DNA of 64,000 nucleotides, taken from NCBI GenBank assembly GCA_903936705.1, contig CAIZWN010000015.1, forward strand, positions 1 to 64,000. Direction: 5' to 3'. Each line of letters opens with the position of its first letter. The first letter of the stretch is position 1. Below, one piece after another: positions 32,710 to 41,246 of the stretch. The position numbers were made by a program, and so were the translations under genes. The stretch comes from an uncultured Myxococcales bacterium. GTDB taxonomy: Bacteria > Myxococcota_A > UBA9042 > DTJE01. The notes below the pieces were generated by a model. The model worked only from the letters and a program-made list of their open reading frames with translations, was not told where the DNA came from and made no database searches.

Positions 32710-34500
32710 ATGGAAAACCTTCCATTCCTGCGCGATCTAGCCGTCATTTCCATTGTGGCGGTAGCGGCCGTACTGCTGCTGGCCCGCCTGCGGCTTCCCA
32801 CAGTCACAGGGCTGCTGCTGGCAGGCGCGATCGTCGGACCCTACGGCCTTGGCCTGCTGGACGATCCCACCACGCTCAAAGGCCTGGCTGACGTTGGCGT
32901 CGTTCTGCTGCTGTTTTCCATCGGCATCGAGGTCTCGCCCGAGCGACTGCGCCGCATAGCACGCCTTGTCGCCGGTGGCGGAGGGGTGCAGGTCGGCCTG
33001 ACGGTCGCCACCTGCGTGGCGCTGGCCGCTGCCATTGGCGAAACCGCGAATCGCGGCATCTTCCTGGGCTTCATCCTGGCGCTTTCATCAACGGCGATCG
33101 TCTTGCAGGTGCTGTCGGAACGTGGTGAGGTTGATGCGCCGCACGGCCGCTTTGTCCTGGCTGTACTGCTGTTCCAGGACCTGATCTTCGTCCCGATGGG
33201 GCTGCTGGTACCGGTGCTGGCGCACGGAGAAGGCCTGCAGTCCGGCACCGGACTTGCCCTGGCAATTGGCAAGGCGGTGGTTGTCGTCGCCGGCGCCATC
33301 ATCATCTCGCGAGCGGTGATCCCGGGCCTGTTCGCCAGGGTGGACGCCACACGCAGCCGCGAGGCCTTTCTGATGGCGGTGATCGCCGCCTGCATTGGCA
33401 CTGCATGGCTGACCTCGCTTACCGGACTGTCGCTGGCGCTGGGGGCCTTCCTTGCTGGGCTGGTCCTGGCCGGTACCGACTTTGCCAACAGGACGCTCAG
33501 CGATGTACTGCCCCTGCGCAGCGTGCTGACCAGCCTCTTCTTCGTGTCGCTAGGGTCGCTGTTCGACGGCCGGGTCCTGTTCGAGCAACCTCTGGCGGTC
33601 GGCCTGCTGCTGCTGGCCCTGCTGCCGGGCAAGGCGATTCTGGCCACGGCAGCCGCCGTAGTAATGCGCGTGCCTGTCCGCGTTGCGCTTGTGGCTGGCG
33701 CAGAACTGGCCCAGTTCGGCGAGTTCGGATTCGTTCTGGTAGGCCTGGGAATGGCCGCCGGACTGGTGACTCCACAGGAATCGCATGTCCTGCTTGCTGC
33801 CGGCGCGCTGAGCCTGTTCCTTGCGCCACTGGTGATTCGCGCCGCCCCGCGCCTGGCTGCGCTGGCTCCATTGCTGGCGCCGCTGGACCGCTGGATGCAC
33901 ACGCGCCCGGACGCGGTCTTAGACGATCCCTCCCTTCGAACGGGGCACGTGGTCGTTGTAGGCTATGGCGTCGCCGGTCGCATCCTGGTGCAGGCACTAC
34001 GGGAATCAGAGATTCCGTACGAAATCATGGAACTGAATGCCGCCACGGTGCGTGACGCAAGGGAGGCCGGCGAATCGCACGTCTCGTACGCCGACGCCAC
34101 CAGCCCGCTGCAATTGGCCAAGGCCCGAGTGGCAGAGGCGCGTGCCGTGGCAGTGCTGATCAACGACTATCCGGCCGTTCGTCGGGTTGTGGCGGCGCTG
34201 CATCGCCATGCTCCGGCAACGCCGGTCTTTGCCCGCACCAGATACCTCCTGGATCGCGACGCCTTGAGGGCCCTTGGGGCAACCGAGGTGGTGGCCGAGG
34301 AGGTCGAAGCCGGGATCGAGATGCTGGCCAGAGTCATGGAGTGCCTTGACGTGCCGCGAGGGGCCGTGGACGATCACGTCCGGTCCGCACGCGAAACGAC
34401 AATGTCTGGACGACCACTGCGAACAGGACGGTACAGGAAGGTCGGAAAGGCCGGATACCTCAGGGAAATTGAGGATCCAGTGATCGATGCTCGTGATTGA
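32710..34500 (+). CDS. CPA2-family (KefB/C-type) cation:proton antiporter with TrkA-N domain
   Basis: 596 residues. The membrane domain (1-385) has about twelve hydrophobic segments and CPA2 marks: LRLPTVTGLLLAGAIVGPYG, LLLFSIGIEVSPERLRR, ALSSTAIVLQVLSERGE and AVLLFQDLIFVPMGLL, with the FQD acidic centre of the transport site. The TrkA-N Rossmann domain (about 415-530) begins GHVVVVGYGVAGRILVQAL. The C-terminal tail is short, without a full TrkA-C. It exchanges K+ or Na+ for H+ across the inner membrane, likely gated by the nucleotide-binding domain. It overlaps the endonuclease IV region by no more than the stop codon area; the next start is 13 bases after its stop. Confidence 0.94.
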   Translation: MENLPFLRDLAVISIVAVAAVLLLARLRLPTVTGLLLAGAIVGPYGLGLLDDPTTLKGLADVGVVLLLFSIGIEVSPERLRRIARLVAGGGGVQVGLTVATCVALAAAIGETANRGIFLGFILALSSTAIVLQVLSERGEVDAPHGRFVLAVLLFQDLIFVPMGLLVPVLAHGEGLQSGTGLALAIGKAVVVVAGAIIISRAVIPGLFARVDATRSREAFLMAVIAACIGTAWLTSLTGLSLALGAFLAGLVLAGTDFANRTLSDVLPLRSVLTSLFFVSLGSLFDGRVLFEQPLAVGLLLLALLPGKAILATAAAVVMRVPVRVALVAGAELAQFGEFGFVLVGLGMAAGLVTPQESHVLLAAGALSLFLAPLVIRAAPRLAALAPLLAPLDRWMHTRPDAVLDDPSLRTGHVVVVGYGVAGRILVQALRESEIPYEIMELNAATVRDAREAGESHVSYADATSPLQLAKARVAEARAVAVLINDYPAVRRVVAALHRHAPATPVFARTRYLLDRDALRALGATEVVAEEVEAGIEMLARVMECLDVPRGAVDDHVRSARETTMSGRPLRTGRYRKVGKAGYLREIEDPVIDARD

Positions 34501-34513
34501 CCCGGAGGCGCCA

Positions 34514-35416
34514 ATGCCAATGAACACACCACCAGCACCCGCGCAACTTTCCGCCCGGCCAGCCGCCGAACTTGACCTGGGCTGCCACCTTTCTATCGCC
34601 AATGGCCTGCCGGCGACGTACGACCTTGCCATCGAACTGGGAATCACGTGCGTGCAGGTGTTCACGCGGAATCCTCGTGGCGGGTCAAGGCGCGAAATCA
34701 AGGATGCGGAACTTGACCTCGCTGCAGAACGTCGTGCCGCTTCCGGAGTCAGGACCCTGATCGCCCATATTCCATACACCGTGAACCTGGCCAGCCCTCG
34801 CGACAGCGCCTACGAATTCGCATGCGACGTGATGCATGCCGACCTGCGCCACGCGGACCGCATGGGGGCGCAATACGTCGTGGTGCACCCGGGATCCCAC
34901 GTTGACGGCGGCGTCGATGCCGGGACACGACGCATCATTGCCGCCTTGCAGCAGACGCTGGAGGGCTATAACGGAAAGGCGATGCTGCTGCTGGAGGCCA
35001 TGGCCGGCGGCGGATCGTGCATTGGCGGCACACCCGAGGAACTGGGCACCATCATGCGCGGTCTGGATATGGACCAGCGGGTTGGCGTGTGCCTGGATTC
35101 GTGCCACTTGTTCGCGGCCGGCTGGGATCTGCGGAGTGCCTCGGGCGTCGATGACTGCCTGGCCGCCTTCGACGCCGCCGTGGGCATCGATCGCCTGCGC
35201 TGCATGCACCTGAACGACAGCCTCAAGCCGCTGGGCAGCCACCTGGATCGCCACGCAAGGATTGGGCAGGGCGAGCTTGGCGAAGCCGGGATTTGCGCCG
35301 TCGTGACGCACCCGTTTATGTCGCGGCTGCCGATGTGCCTGGAGACGCCGGTTGACGACTGGCCCGAGTATGCGCCCGAGATTCTTGCCGTGCGCAGGAT
35401 CGCGATGACTCACTGA
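34514..35416 (+). CDS. nfo: Endonuclease IV (AP endonuclease)
   Basis: 300 residues. Start at 34514, with CGGAGG upstream. TIM-barrel with the Zn-ligand motifs of the AP2Ec family: LGCHLSIANGLPATY, CVQVFTRNPRG, RTLIAHIPYTVNLASP, YVVVHPGSHVDGG, MLLLEAMAGGGSCIG, VCLDSCHLFAAGWD, CMHLNDSLKPLGSHLDRHA, RIGQGELG and PMCLETPVDD. It cleaves DNA at abasic sites in base-excision repair. Size matches bacterial Nfo (280-300 residues). Downstream of, and close to, the antiporter gene; converges with the MFS gene with an 11-base gap, leaving no room for a conventional two-sided terminator. Confidence 0.95.
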   Translation: MPMNTPPAPAQLSARPAAELDLGCHLSIANGLPATYDLAIELGITCVQVFTRNPRGGSRREIKDAELDLAAERRAASGVRTLIAHIPYTVNLASPRDSAYEFACDVMHADLRHADRMGAQYVVVHPGSHVDGGVDAGTRRIIAALQQTLEGYNGKAMLLLEAMAGGGSCIGGTPEELGTIMRGLDMDQRVGVCLDSCHLFAAGWDLRSASGVDDCLAAFDAAVGIDRLRCMHLNDSLKPLGSHLDRHARIGQGELGEAGICAVVTHPFMSRLPMCLETPVDDWPEYAPEILAVRRIAMTH

Positions 35417-35427
35417 ATTCAGGGCGT

Positions 35428-36663
35428 TCAGGCGGCAGGCGGACCAGCCGGCTTCGCCATCATCGGCGATTCCTTCAGGGTCAGGGCAAGCGAGGCGCTG
35501 GCCAGCGACAGGCCGACGAATATCCACATGACCGGGGCGATCCAGGCATCTTTCCCCATCGCCTCGACGAAGATCAGGCCGCTGACCTGGCCAGCCAGCA
35601 GCATCAGGCCCTGGGATGTTGATTCGGTCGATTCGCCGCCGATCTCGGCCGCATACTGGAAACCGACCGGTCCCGCGCCGGTCACGAAGAACCCAACCAT
35701 GAACGAGAACGCCATCGCCACACCGAAATCGTTCGTCCACGCCAGGCCGGCCAGCGCCGGGACAACGCCTGCCAGCGCCGCAGCCAGCACGGCCTTGCGA
35801 CGCCGGATCCGGTCGCTGATCAGCGGCAGCACGACGGCACCGACGACCCCGCCGACCAGCATGATCGCCCCCACCAGGCCACTCTGGTCGACGTCGAAAC
35901 CCTTGGTGCGGCAGATGCTGTCGATGCAAGTCGTCACGGCGTTGAAGATGCCAAGACCCACCAGGAACAGCAGCACGATCCTCCTGACGTCACGCTGCGA
36001 CAGGATGTGCCTTACGCCCCCCAGGAAGCTGCGCACGCCGACGCCGGCCGCCCCAGTCCCGAAGCCCTTCCCTTCCCTGTACAGAGCCAGGCACAGGACG
36101 GCCGCGGCCAGGCTGGCCCAGCCGTACCAGGCCATTATGCCCGGGATCAGCGACGGGTCCGTCTTATCGCCGGCCTGAATGGCCATCGGGGTGATCACCA
36201 TCACCAGGATGATCCCCACAAACTGTGCCAGCGACGCCAAGCCCACTGCAGTGCCGCGCTCGGCAACCGGAAACCACTGGGAGGCAACCGCTGTCGGGGC
36301 GTTGATGATGAACGGCTGGGCCACCGACAACGCCACCTGCGCCGCCAGCACGACCGCATATGATTCCGCGTAAACGCCCTTCACCACCGAAGCCACCCCG
36401 ATCAGGACGGCCCCGAAACTGATGCCGGCCCGCGTTCCCAGCCGGTCGATGACCCAGGACGCCGGCAGGCACGCGAGCAGGTAGATCAGCATGTACATCT
36501 CGGCAAGGCGGTTGATCGGCACGACATCTTCGAACCCGAAGAACGCCTGCGCTGCCGTTGCTATTGGCGCATGAGCAAGCCATTGAATCTGCGAAACCAT
36601 CGTAACCAGGAATAGGGCAAACAGAACAACCCAACGATATCGGGATGTTACACCCATTTCCAA
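35428..36663 (-). CDS. MFS transporter, FLVCR-like
   Basis: 411 residues with twelve hydrophobic segments. The TTG at 36663 has GGAGG at optimal six-base spacing; the ATG two codons later (36657) is the alternative. Motifs: WLAHAPIATAAQAFFG, LPASWVIDRLGTRAGI, NAPTAVASQWFPVAERGTAV, LISDRIRRRKAVLAA and MVGFFVTGAGPVGFQYAAE. This pattern (QWFPxxERGTA, GPVxFEyAxE) is typical of the FLVCR/heme or small-organic-solute branch of the major facilitator superfamily. Substrate is not predictable. Located in the inner membrane, tail-to-tail with the endonuclease IV gene and downstream of the ceramidase-like gene. Confidence 0.92.
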   Translation of the reverse strand: MEMGVTSRYRWVVLFALFLVTMVSQIQWLAHAPIATAAQAFFGFEDVVPINRLAEMYMLIYLLACLPASWVIDRLGTRAGISFGAVLIGVASVVKGVYAESYAVVLAAQVALSVAQPFIINAPTAVASQWFPVAERGTAVGLASLAQFVGIILVMVITPMAIQAGDKTDPSLIPGIMAWYGWASLAAAVLCLALYREGKGFGTGAAGVGVRSFLGGVRHILSQRDVRRIVLLFLVGLGIFNAVTTCIDSICRTKGFDVDQSGLVGAIMLVGGVVGAVVLPLISDRIRRRKAVLAAALAGVVPALAGLAWTNDFGVAMAFSFMVGFFVTGAGPVGFQYAAEIGGESTESTSQGLMLLAGQVSGLIFVEAMGKDAWIAPVMWIFVGLSLASASLALTLKESPMMAKPAGPPAA

Positions 36664-36733
36664 GATGGACCTCCGATTCCAGGTTTGGCGCCAGGAAGTG
36701 ACGTAGGCAGTGGACCACCGGAAAATAGGGGTG

Positions 36734-38353
36734 TCAATCCCCAGCCAGCGAATTGACCTCGGCCAGAACGCCTGTCAGGCCGTTCAGATACGTGGCGGCG
36801 GCATCCTCGCCCGGACCGTGCTGCTGGCTGAAAACCGCGTCCATGTTGTAGGTGATCTTGGGGTACAAATAACCGACATCGCAGGTACACAGGCCAATAA
36901 GGAAACGGTCGGGCGTCTTCAGGTAGTCCTTGAGGACCTTTTCGGGCGGCGCGTCCGGATACACCGATTCATAGGTATCCGGCTTCACGATTCCGCCAAC
37001 AACCAACTCCGGCGTCAGTTCGGCAGGGACGCAGAACACGGTGGTCAACGACCCAAGACGCAGCACTGGAAGCGGCAGATCGATGCACCCGAATTCCGAG
37101 CACGGACCACCGTCATCGACGACCTTCAGGTAGTCCTTGAACCCATCGGCCATTTCGGTGACCACTGCGGTTGCCAGCCAGAAGTTCTGCAGAACGGTCG
37201 TAACCGTCCCCCACCCGAACGTGGGGGCCACATCGGTATCATCGATCAACGGAGCGGCGCCCACGGCCGCCAAAACACGGTCCGCGTACGTTTCGCCAAT
37301 CTGTTTGGCCCTCTCGAATCCTGCAGGGGCCACCTCTACCGGGGTCTGCATCAATCCCAGGTCCGAGCTGAAATAGACAGCCATTCCGCCCAGATTCGAC
37401 TCGACCTTCTGCCGCAGGTAGAAGGGGTAGTCCGCGGACAGCAGGGTGTTGTCACCCCAGGCCGCCTCGGGGTGGTTTGCGATGGAAACCATCGTGGCGA
37501 TTGCGGTCCCGTCCCCAGCGCGGACTGCCTGCATGATGCCCACGTACGAGTCGATGATGACCGGCGGATCGATGTCGCGCACAAGATCGGCCCCTCCCTC
37601 GGCCCGGGTTACCCGCAGGTGCGCCGGTTCCAGGCTGGCAACCGCGTCGATGATGCTTGCAGCGGCGGCGTCCACGACCAGACGCAGGTAGGACTCGTCC
37701 CATCCGGCCAGATTGTCTGGTGCGAAAATGCCAACCGTATCCGGGGCCTGATGCGTGTGAATACTGGCGATGAACATGCGACGCGGGTCGATGGTCCGTT
37801 CGCCTGTAAGGGCCGCCGCGACCTTGGCCTTGATGGCATCCGACCGCTTCAGGCTTAACCCGACCGTGTCAAGCGCCGTGAAAACATACAGTTCCCCACC
37901 CAGACGCAATGCTACCGACCGTGCCCACAAGGTGTCGTGCGAACCGGTAGGGTGCCTGAAACCGAAGCCGCCCATGTACAAGGTGTCGAAGGAATTGTTC
38001 TTGTTCTTGTCCTCGTAGGGCTCGCCCGCGTCCCAATGACCGTTCCCGTTCGTGTCGGTGTAGGGTTCGAAGACGGGATCGATCGAGGCCTTTGCCGCAC
38101 CGGCCTGCACTGCTGCTGGTGGTGGCGTCACATCGGCGTCGAAATCATCAGCCTGCACCTGGTCAGCGCCGAAATCATCCGTCTGCACCTGATCAGCGCC
38201 GGTATCCACCGTCAATTCGGCATCAATTCCCGAGTCAACATCGGACGCAGCCTCGGTTCCCGGGTCCGACGGGCCCCCGGTGCCCGAGCCACCACAACCG
38301 GCCAGGGCGATGCACAAAACAGCTACCGCGATGCCTACAAATGGGCGAACCAT
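36734..38353 (-). CDS. Lipoprotein, neutral ceramidase-like hydrolase
   Basis: 539 residues. The start at 38353 has GGAG upstream; signal peptide with lipobox IALAGC, then an Asp-rich linker with a near-exact tandem repeat (GADQVQTDDF / GADQVQADDF). The catalytic domain (about 80-539) resembles the neutral/alkaline ceramidase N-terminal family: AGAAKASIDPVFEPYTDTNG, YMGGFGFRHPTGSHDTLWAR, RMFIASIHTHQAPDTVG (HTH zinc motif), SIANHPEAAWGDN. A Ca-like NGNGHWD and EDKNKNNSFD motif is inserted. Such enzymes are zinc amidases of N-acyl sphingoid lipids or unknown substrates. It is probably surface-anchored. Confidence 0.85.
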   Translation of the reverse strand: MVRPFVGIAVAVLCIALAGCGGSGTGGPSDPGTEAASDVDSGIDAELTVDTGADQVQTDDFGADQVQADDFDADVTPPPAAVQAGAAKASIDPVFEPYTDTNGNGHWDAGEPYEDKNKNNSFDTLYMGGFGFRHPTGSHDTLWARSVALRLGGELYVFTALDTVGLSLKRSDAIKAKVAAALTGERTIDPRRMFIASIHTHQAPDTVGIFAPDNLAGWDESYLRLVVDAAAASIIDAVASLEPAHLRVTRAEGGADLVRDIDPPVIIDSYVGIMQAVRAGDGTAIATMVSIANHPEAAWGDNTLLSADYPFYLRQKVESNLGGMAVYFSSDLGLMQTPVEVAPAGFERAKQIGETYADRVLAAVGAAPLIDDTDVAPTFGWGTVTTVLQNFWLATAVVTEMADGFKDYLKVVDDGGPCSEFGCIDLPLPVLRLGSLTTVFCVPAELTPELVVGGIVKPDTYESVYPDAPPEKVLKDYLKTPDRFLIGLCTCDVGYLYPKITYNMDAVFSQQHGPGEDAAATYLNGLTGVLAEVNSLAGD

Positions 38354-38427
38354 GGCACTGGCTCCGGACAAGACGAGGCCGACAATAGCAGAGGTTTTGC
38401 CGTGAAGGAACAAAGTGTCAGAAAGTG

Positions 38428-41016
38428 TCACAAACCCATCAATCGAATCCGCGTCCTGGTAACAGCACTGACCTCGCCGCCCGAAATTGCCAGGATGGCG
38501 CCATCCACCTTCAGTGTGCCCGGACCAGTCACATCAACCGAAAGGCCGGTCAGGACGACAGGCGCGTCGTTCCAGGTTACCGTGCCGGGCGTCTGACCGT
38601 TCCAGCCATTGGCATTCCAGTCGTATTTGATCCCGCTGATTCCGTCAGACCTCACCTTACTGCCATTGCCGTTGTTTTCGCCGGGCCACAGCCAGACCTC
38701 TCGGTCGGCCCCGACGTTCGCAAGGTTCTTCCATTCGGTTCCGGACGCAAGTTCCACCGCGGTATCAACGTCATCAGGCAACAGGACCAGCAAGGTCCCA
38801 GCCGGCACGAACGCGGGGATCTCGGTGATGGCGGCCTCGACGGTCAAGGACGCGCCTTCGCTTGCCACAAGCGCCTTGCCACCCAGCAACGGGAACCAGG
38901 TCCCCGGCGGCAACCTCACCTGTCGCGAGGTCGCGCCATCCACCTGGACCGGAGCCACCACGATGGTCCCGGCCAGCAGGTACTGGTCGGTCATTGTCCA
39001 GCCGGGCTCGAAATCGGGGTATTGCACCGCCAGCGGCTGCATCAACGGCAGGCCTGTCTGGGCGCTGGACTCCTGCGCCGCCGCCCACAACAGTGGGAAC
39101 AGTTGCGTATGTAGACGCGCGTACCGACGCATGTGCGCCGTACTGTCGACGTCCGACTCCCAGTTCCAGTTGTCGAAAGCCGACTTGCCGTGGTGGGTGC
39201 GCATCACAGGCGACAGCGCGCCAAAGGAAAGCCACCTGAACCACAACTCCTTCGACGTCGGCCCATCGGCCAGTGCCGACATGTACCCGGCGATGTCGCT
39301 GCCGAAGTACGGGAACCCGGTGACGCCTGTGCCTATACCCATCGGAATCACGCTGGGGAGGCCATCGCCTTCCTGAAAATCCGTCTGCTGGTCGCCCGCC
39401 CAGAACACCGACACCAGCGGCTGGCTTCCAAGCCACGCCGAACGCACGAAAACCAGCCGCTCTACGCCATCACCGATGCTGTCCAGCAGCTCCTTGTTCA
39501 ATTTCTGGCAGTCAACCGGGTACCTGTTGTGCACCAGCCAAGGATCTTCCCCCGAAAACAGGGTCGCGTCGGTTGGCAACCACTCGCAGAAATCCGCCAT
39601 CCAGCCGTCGGCACCCGCATCAATTCCCCTCTTGTAGACGGCCTTGGCCCAATTCACCGCGTCGGGATTAGTCAGGTCCAACATCGAGCCGGGCACGAAC
39701 TTGGCCGTTTCATAAATGTACGGCGTCTGGTCGGCGTTTCGAATCGCGTACCCGGTTTGCGTCGCTTCGGCAAACACGTCGGCATCCTGGGTAAGGAAGG
39801 TGTTGTTGTAGGTCAGGAACTTGTACCCCCATGCGTGCAAATCGGCTGACAGTTGCGGCAGATCGGGATAGAGCACCGGATCGACGTTCCAGTCCTCGTC
39901 CAGCGTGTAGTCCCCGAAGGAACGCGTACCACCGCGCCAATCCTCGGTCCAGATCACCGACACCGGGATCTTCTCGGCGCGCAGTTTCTGCGCCACACGC
40001 CTGACGTTTGCCGATCCGTTGATCGCGTCCAGCCAAGGGAAGAACGCGAACTTTGGCGGCAGTTCGGGTCTGCCAAGCAATGTGGTCAGGTCGCCGATTC
40101 GTGACTTCAGATCGCCGGCGAACAGATCCAGGCTCAGCGAGCCTTGCCAGTTTTCCAGCCGCACGGCCTGTGCATCGTCCGAGCACATGTGAAACACGGC
40201 TCGCGCCGGTGTCTGCAGCAATGCCGAGTAGTTCCGGCTGGAGTGGAAGATCGGCATCGGAGAGTGGGTCGAATAACGATTGCCTGACAGGAACCAGGCT
40301 GGGTTGTCCTCTTCCCCAGGCTGCTTGCCAATACCATCCTCGCTTACCCACAGCGGAACCGTGCGACCTCGATGATCAACGTCGAAGCTCTGGCCGCCCA
40401 GCCCAAGGAAATGCTCGTCCGGGTTGCACTTCCACGTCACGGCGGCCCGGTTGTAAGTCGAATCCATGGCGGTCACGTTCAGGTGCAGTGTGGATTCGAG
40501 GCCGGCAACACCCGGCCTGGAAATCAACGCGGTGCCAAGTGTCTTGCCGTCGGCGCCAAGCAGGTCAAACGACTCGCCGTCCTTGCCGCTTGTCAGTGGA
40601 CCGAATGACACTACCGGAATCCAGTCGCCAGATGGCGTTTCCGTGATCTTGAACGCCCCGAAACGCATCTCCGAGGAAGCCACGGCCCGCCGAAACGCAA
40701 ACACCGCACGGGCCGGTGTCGCATCATCAAACGATTCTAGGACGGCACCATTTGGGCCGGACAGTCGCAACGATCCCGCGTTGGCCTCGATCGTCCAGCC
40801 TGACATCGTGACGGACCAATTGCCTGTAGTGTCCGGCGAATCCAACGAAATGTCGGAAGCATCCAGGGCGGCCTCGCCCGAATCATCAACGTCGGCTGTC
40901 GTCTCAATTGTCGCCGCGTCGATCAGGACATCTGCCGTTGCGTCTGCGCCAGTCGTAGTCGAACCGGCACAGCCCAAAAAACACACCACCAGCAAAATCA
41001 TCTGCAATGTTCGCAT
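38428..41016 (-). CDS. Lipoprotein, GH31 glycosidase with sulfoquinovosidase-like active site
   Basis: 862 residues. CTGGAGG upstream of the start at 41016; lipobox VCFLGC and an Asp/Ala-rich linker (20-64). GH31 order: N-terminal beta-sandwich, catalytic barrel (about 320-680) and C-terminal beta domains. Nucleophile Asp475 lies in GWMADFCEWLPTD and acid/base Asp542 in VFWAGDQQTDF; both match the MADFGEYLP and WAGDQ motifs of YihQ-type sulfoquinovosidases better than common alpha-glucosidases (WxDMNE). The preceding VIWTEDWRGGTRSFG matches the sulfonate-contact strand, with Arg present. Likely role: cleavage of sulfoquinovosyl or related alpha-glycosides outside the cell. Substrate should be treated as provisional. 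Confidence 0.9.
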   Translation of the reverse strand: MRTLQMILLVVCFLGCAGSTTTGADATADVLIDAATIETTADVDDSGEAALDASDISLDSPDTTGNWSVTMSGWTIEANAGSLRLSGPNGAVLESFDDATPARAVFAFRRAVASSEMRFGAFKITETPSGDWIPVVSFGPLTSGKDGESFDLLGADGKTLGTALISRPGVAGLESTLHLNVTAMDSTYNRAAVTWKCNPDEHFLGLGGQSFDVDHRGRTVPLWVSEDGIGKQPGEEDNPAWFLSGNRYSTHSPMPIFHSSRNYSALLQTPARAVFHMCSDDAQAVRLENWQGSLSLDLFAGDLKSRIGDLTTLLGRPELPPKFAFFPWLDAINGSANVRRVAQKLRAEKIPVSVIWTEDWRGGTRSFGDYTLDEDWNVDPVLYPDLPQLSADLHAWGYKFLTYNNTFLTQDADVFAEATQTGYAIRNADQTPYIYETAKFVPGSMLDLTNPDAVNWAKAVYKRGIDAGADGWMADFCEWLPTDATLFSGEDPWLVHNRYPVDCQKLNKELLDSIGDGVERLVFVRSAWLGSQPLVSVFWAGDQQTDFQEGDGLPSVIPMGIGTGVTGFPYFGSDIAGYMSALADGPTSKELWFRWLSFGALSPVMRTHHGKSAFDNWNWESDVDSTAHMRRYARLHTQLFPLLWAAAQESSAQTGLPLMQPLAVQYPDFEPGWTMTDQYLLAGTIVVAPVQVDGATSRQVRLPPGTWFPLLGGKALVASEGASLTVEAAITEIPAFVPAGTLLVLLPDDVDTAVELASGTEWKNLANVGADREVWLWPGENNGNGSKVRSDGISGIKYDWNANGWNGQTPGTVTWNDAPVVLTGLSVDVTGPGTLKVDGAILAISGGEVSAVTRTRIRLMGL

Positions 41017-41246
41017 GGCACACCTCCAGGCTGCAGGTTATCTGGCCGCAGTTCCGTTGACAATATGGATGATCCTCACGACACGGGGCTTCGGAACCCG
41101 GGGGCACTTTCTTGACCTTGGCCGCGAGATTGCAGGCTGGTTCGTTGACTTGGCCTATCCGAAATGCTACCGATCGCGAACGCTGGGCGCCGGGGCTATC
41201 CCTTCCAATACCTGCCTGGTTGACAGCTTGCCGGGGGAGCCTAGAG

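Noticed and set aside
34685-35929. Minus-strand frame opposite endonuclease IV and the MFS gene
   Set aside because: The frame is antisense to conserved endonuclease IV motifs and has no domain of its own.
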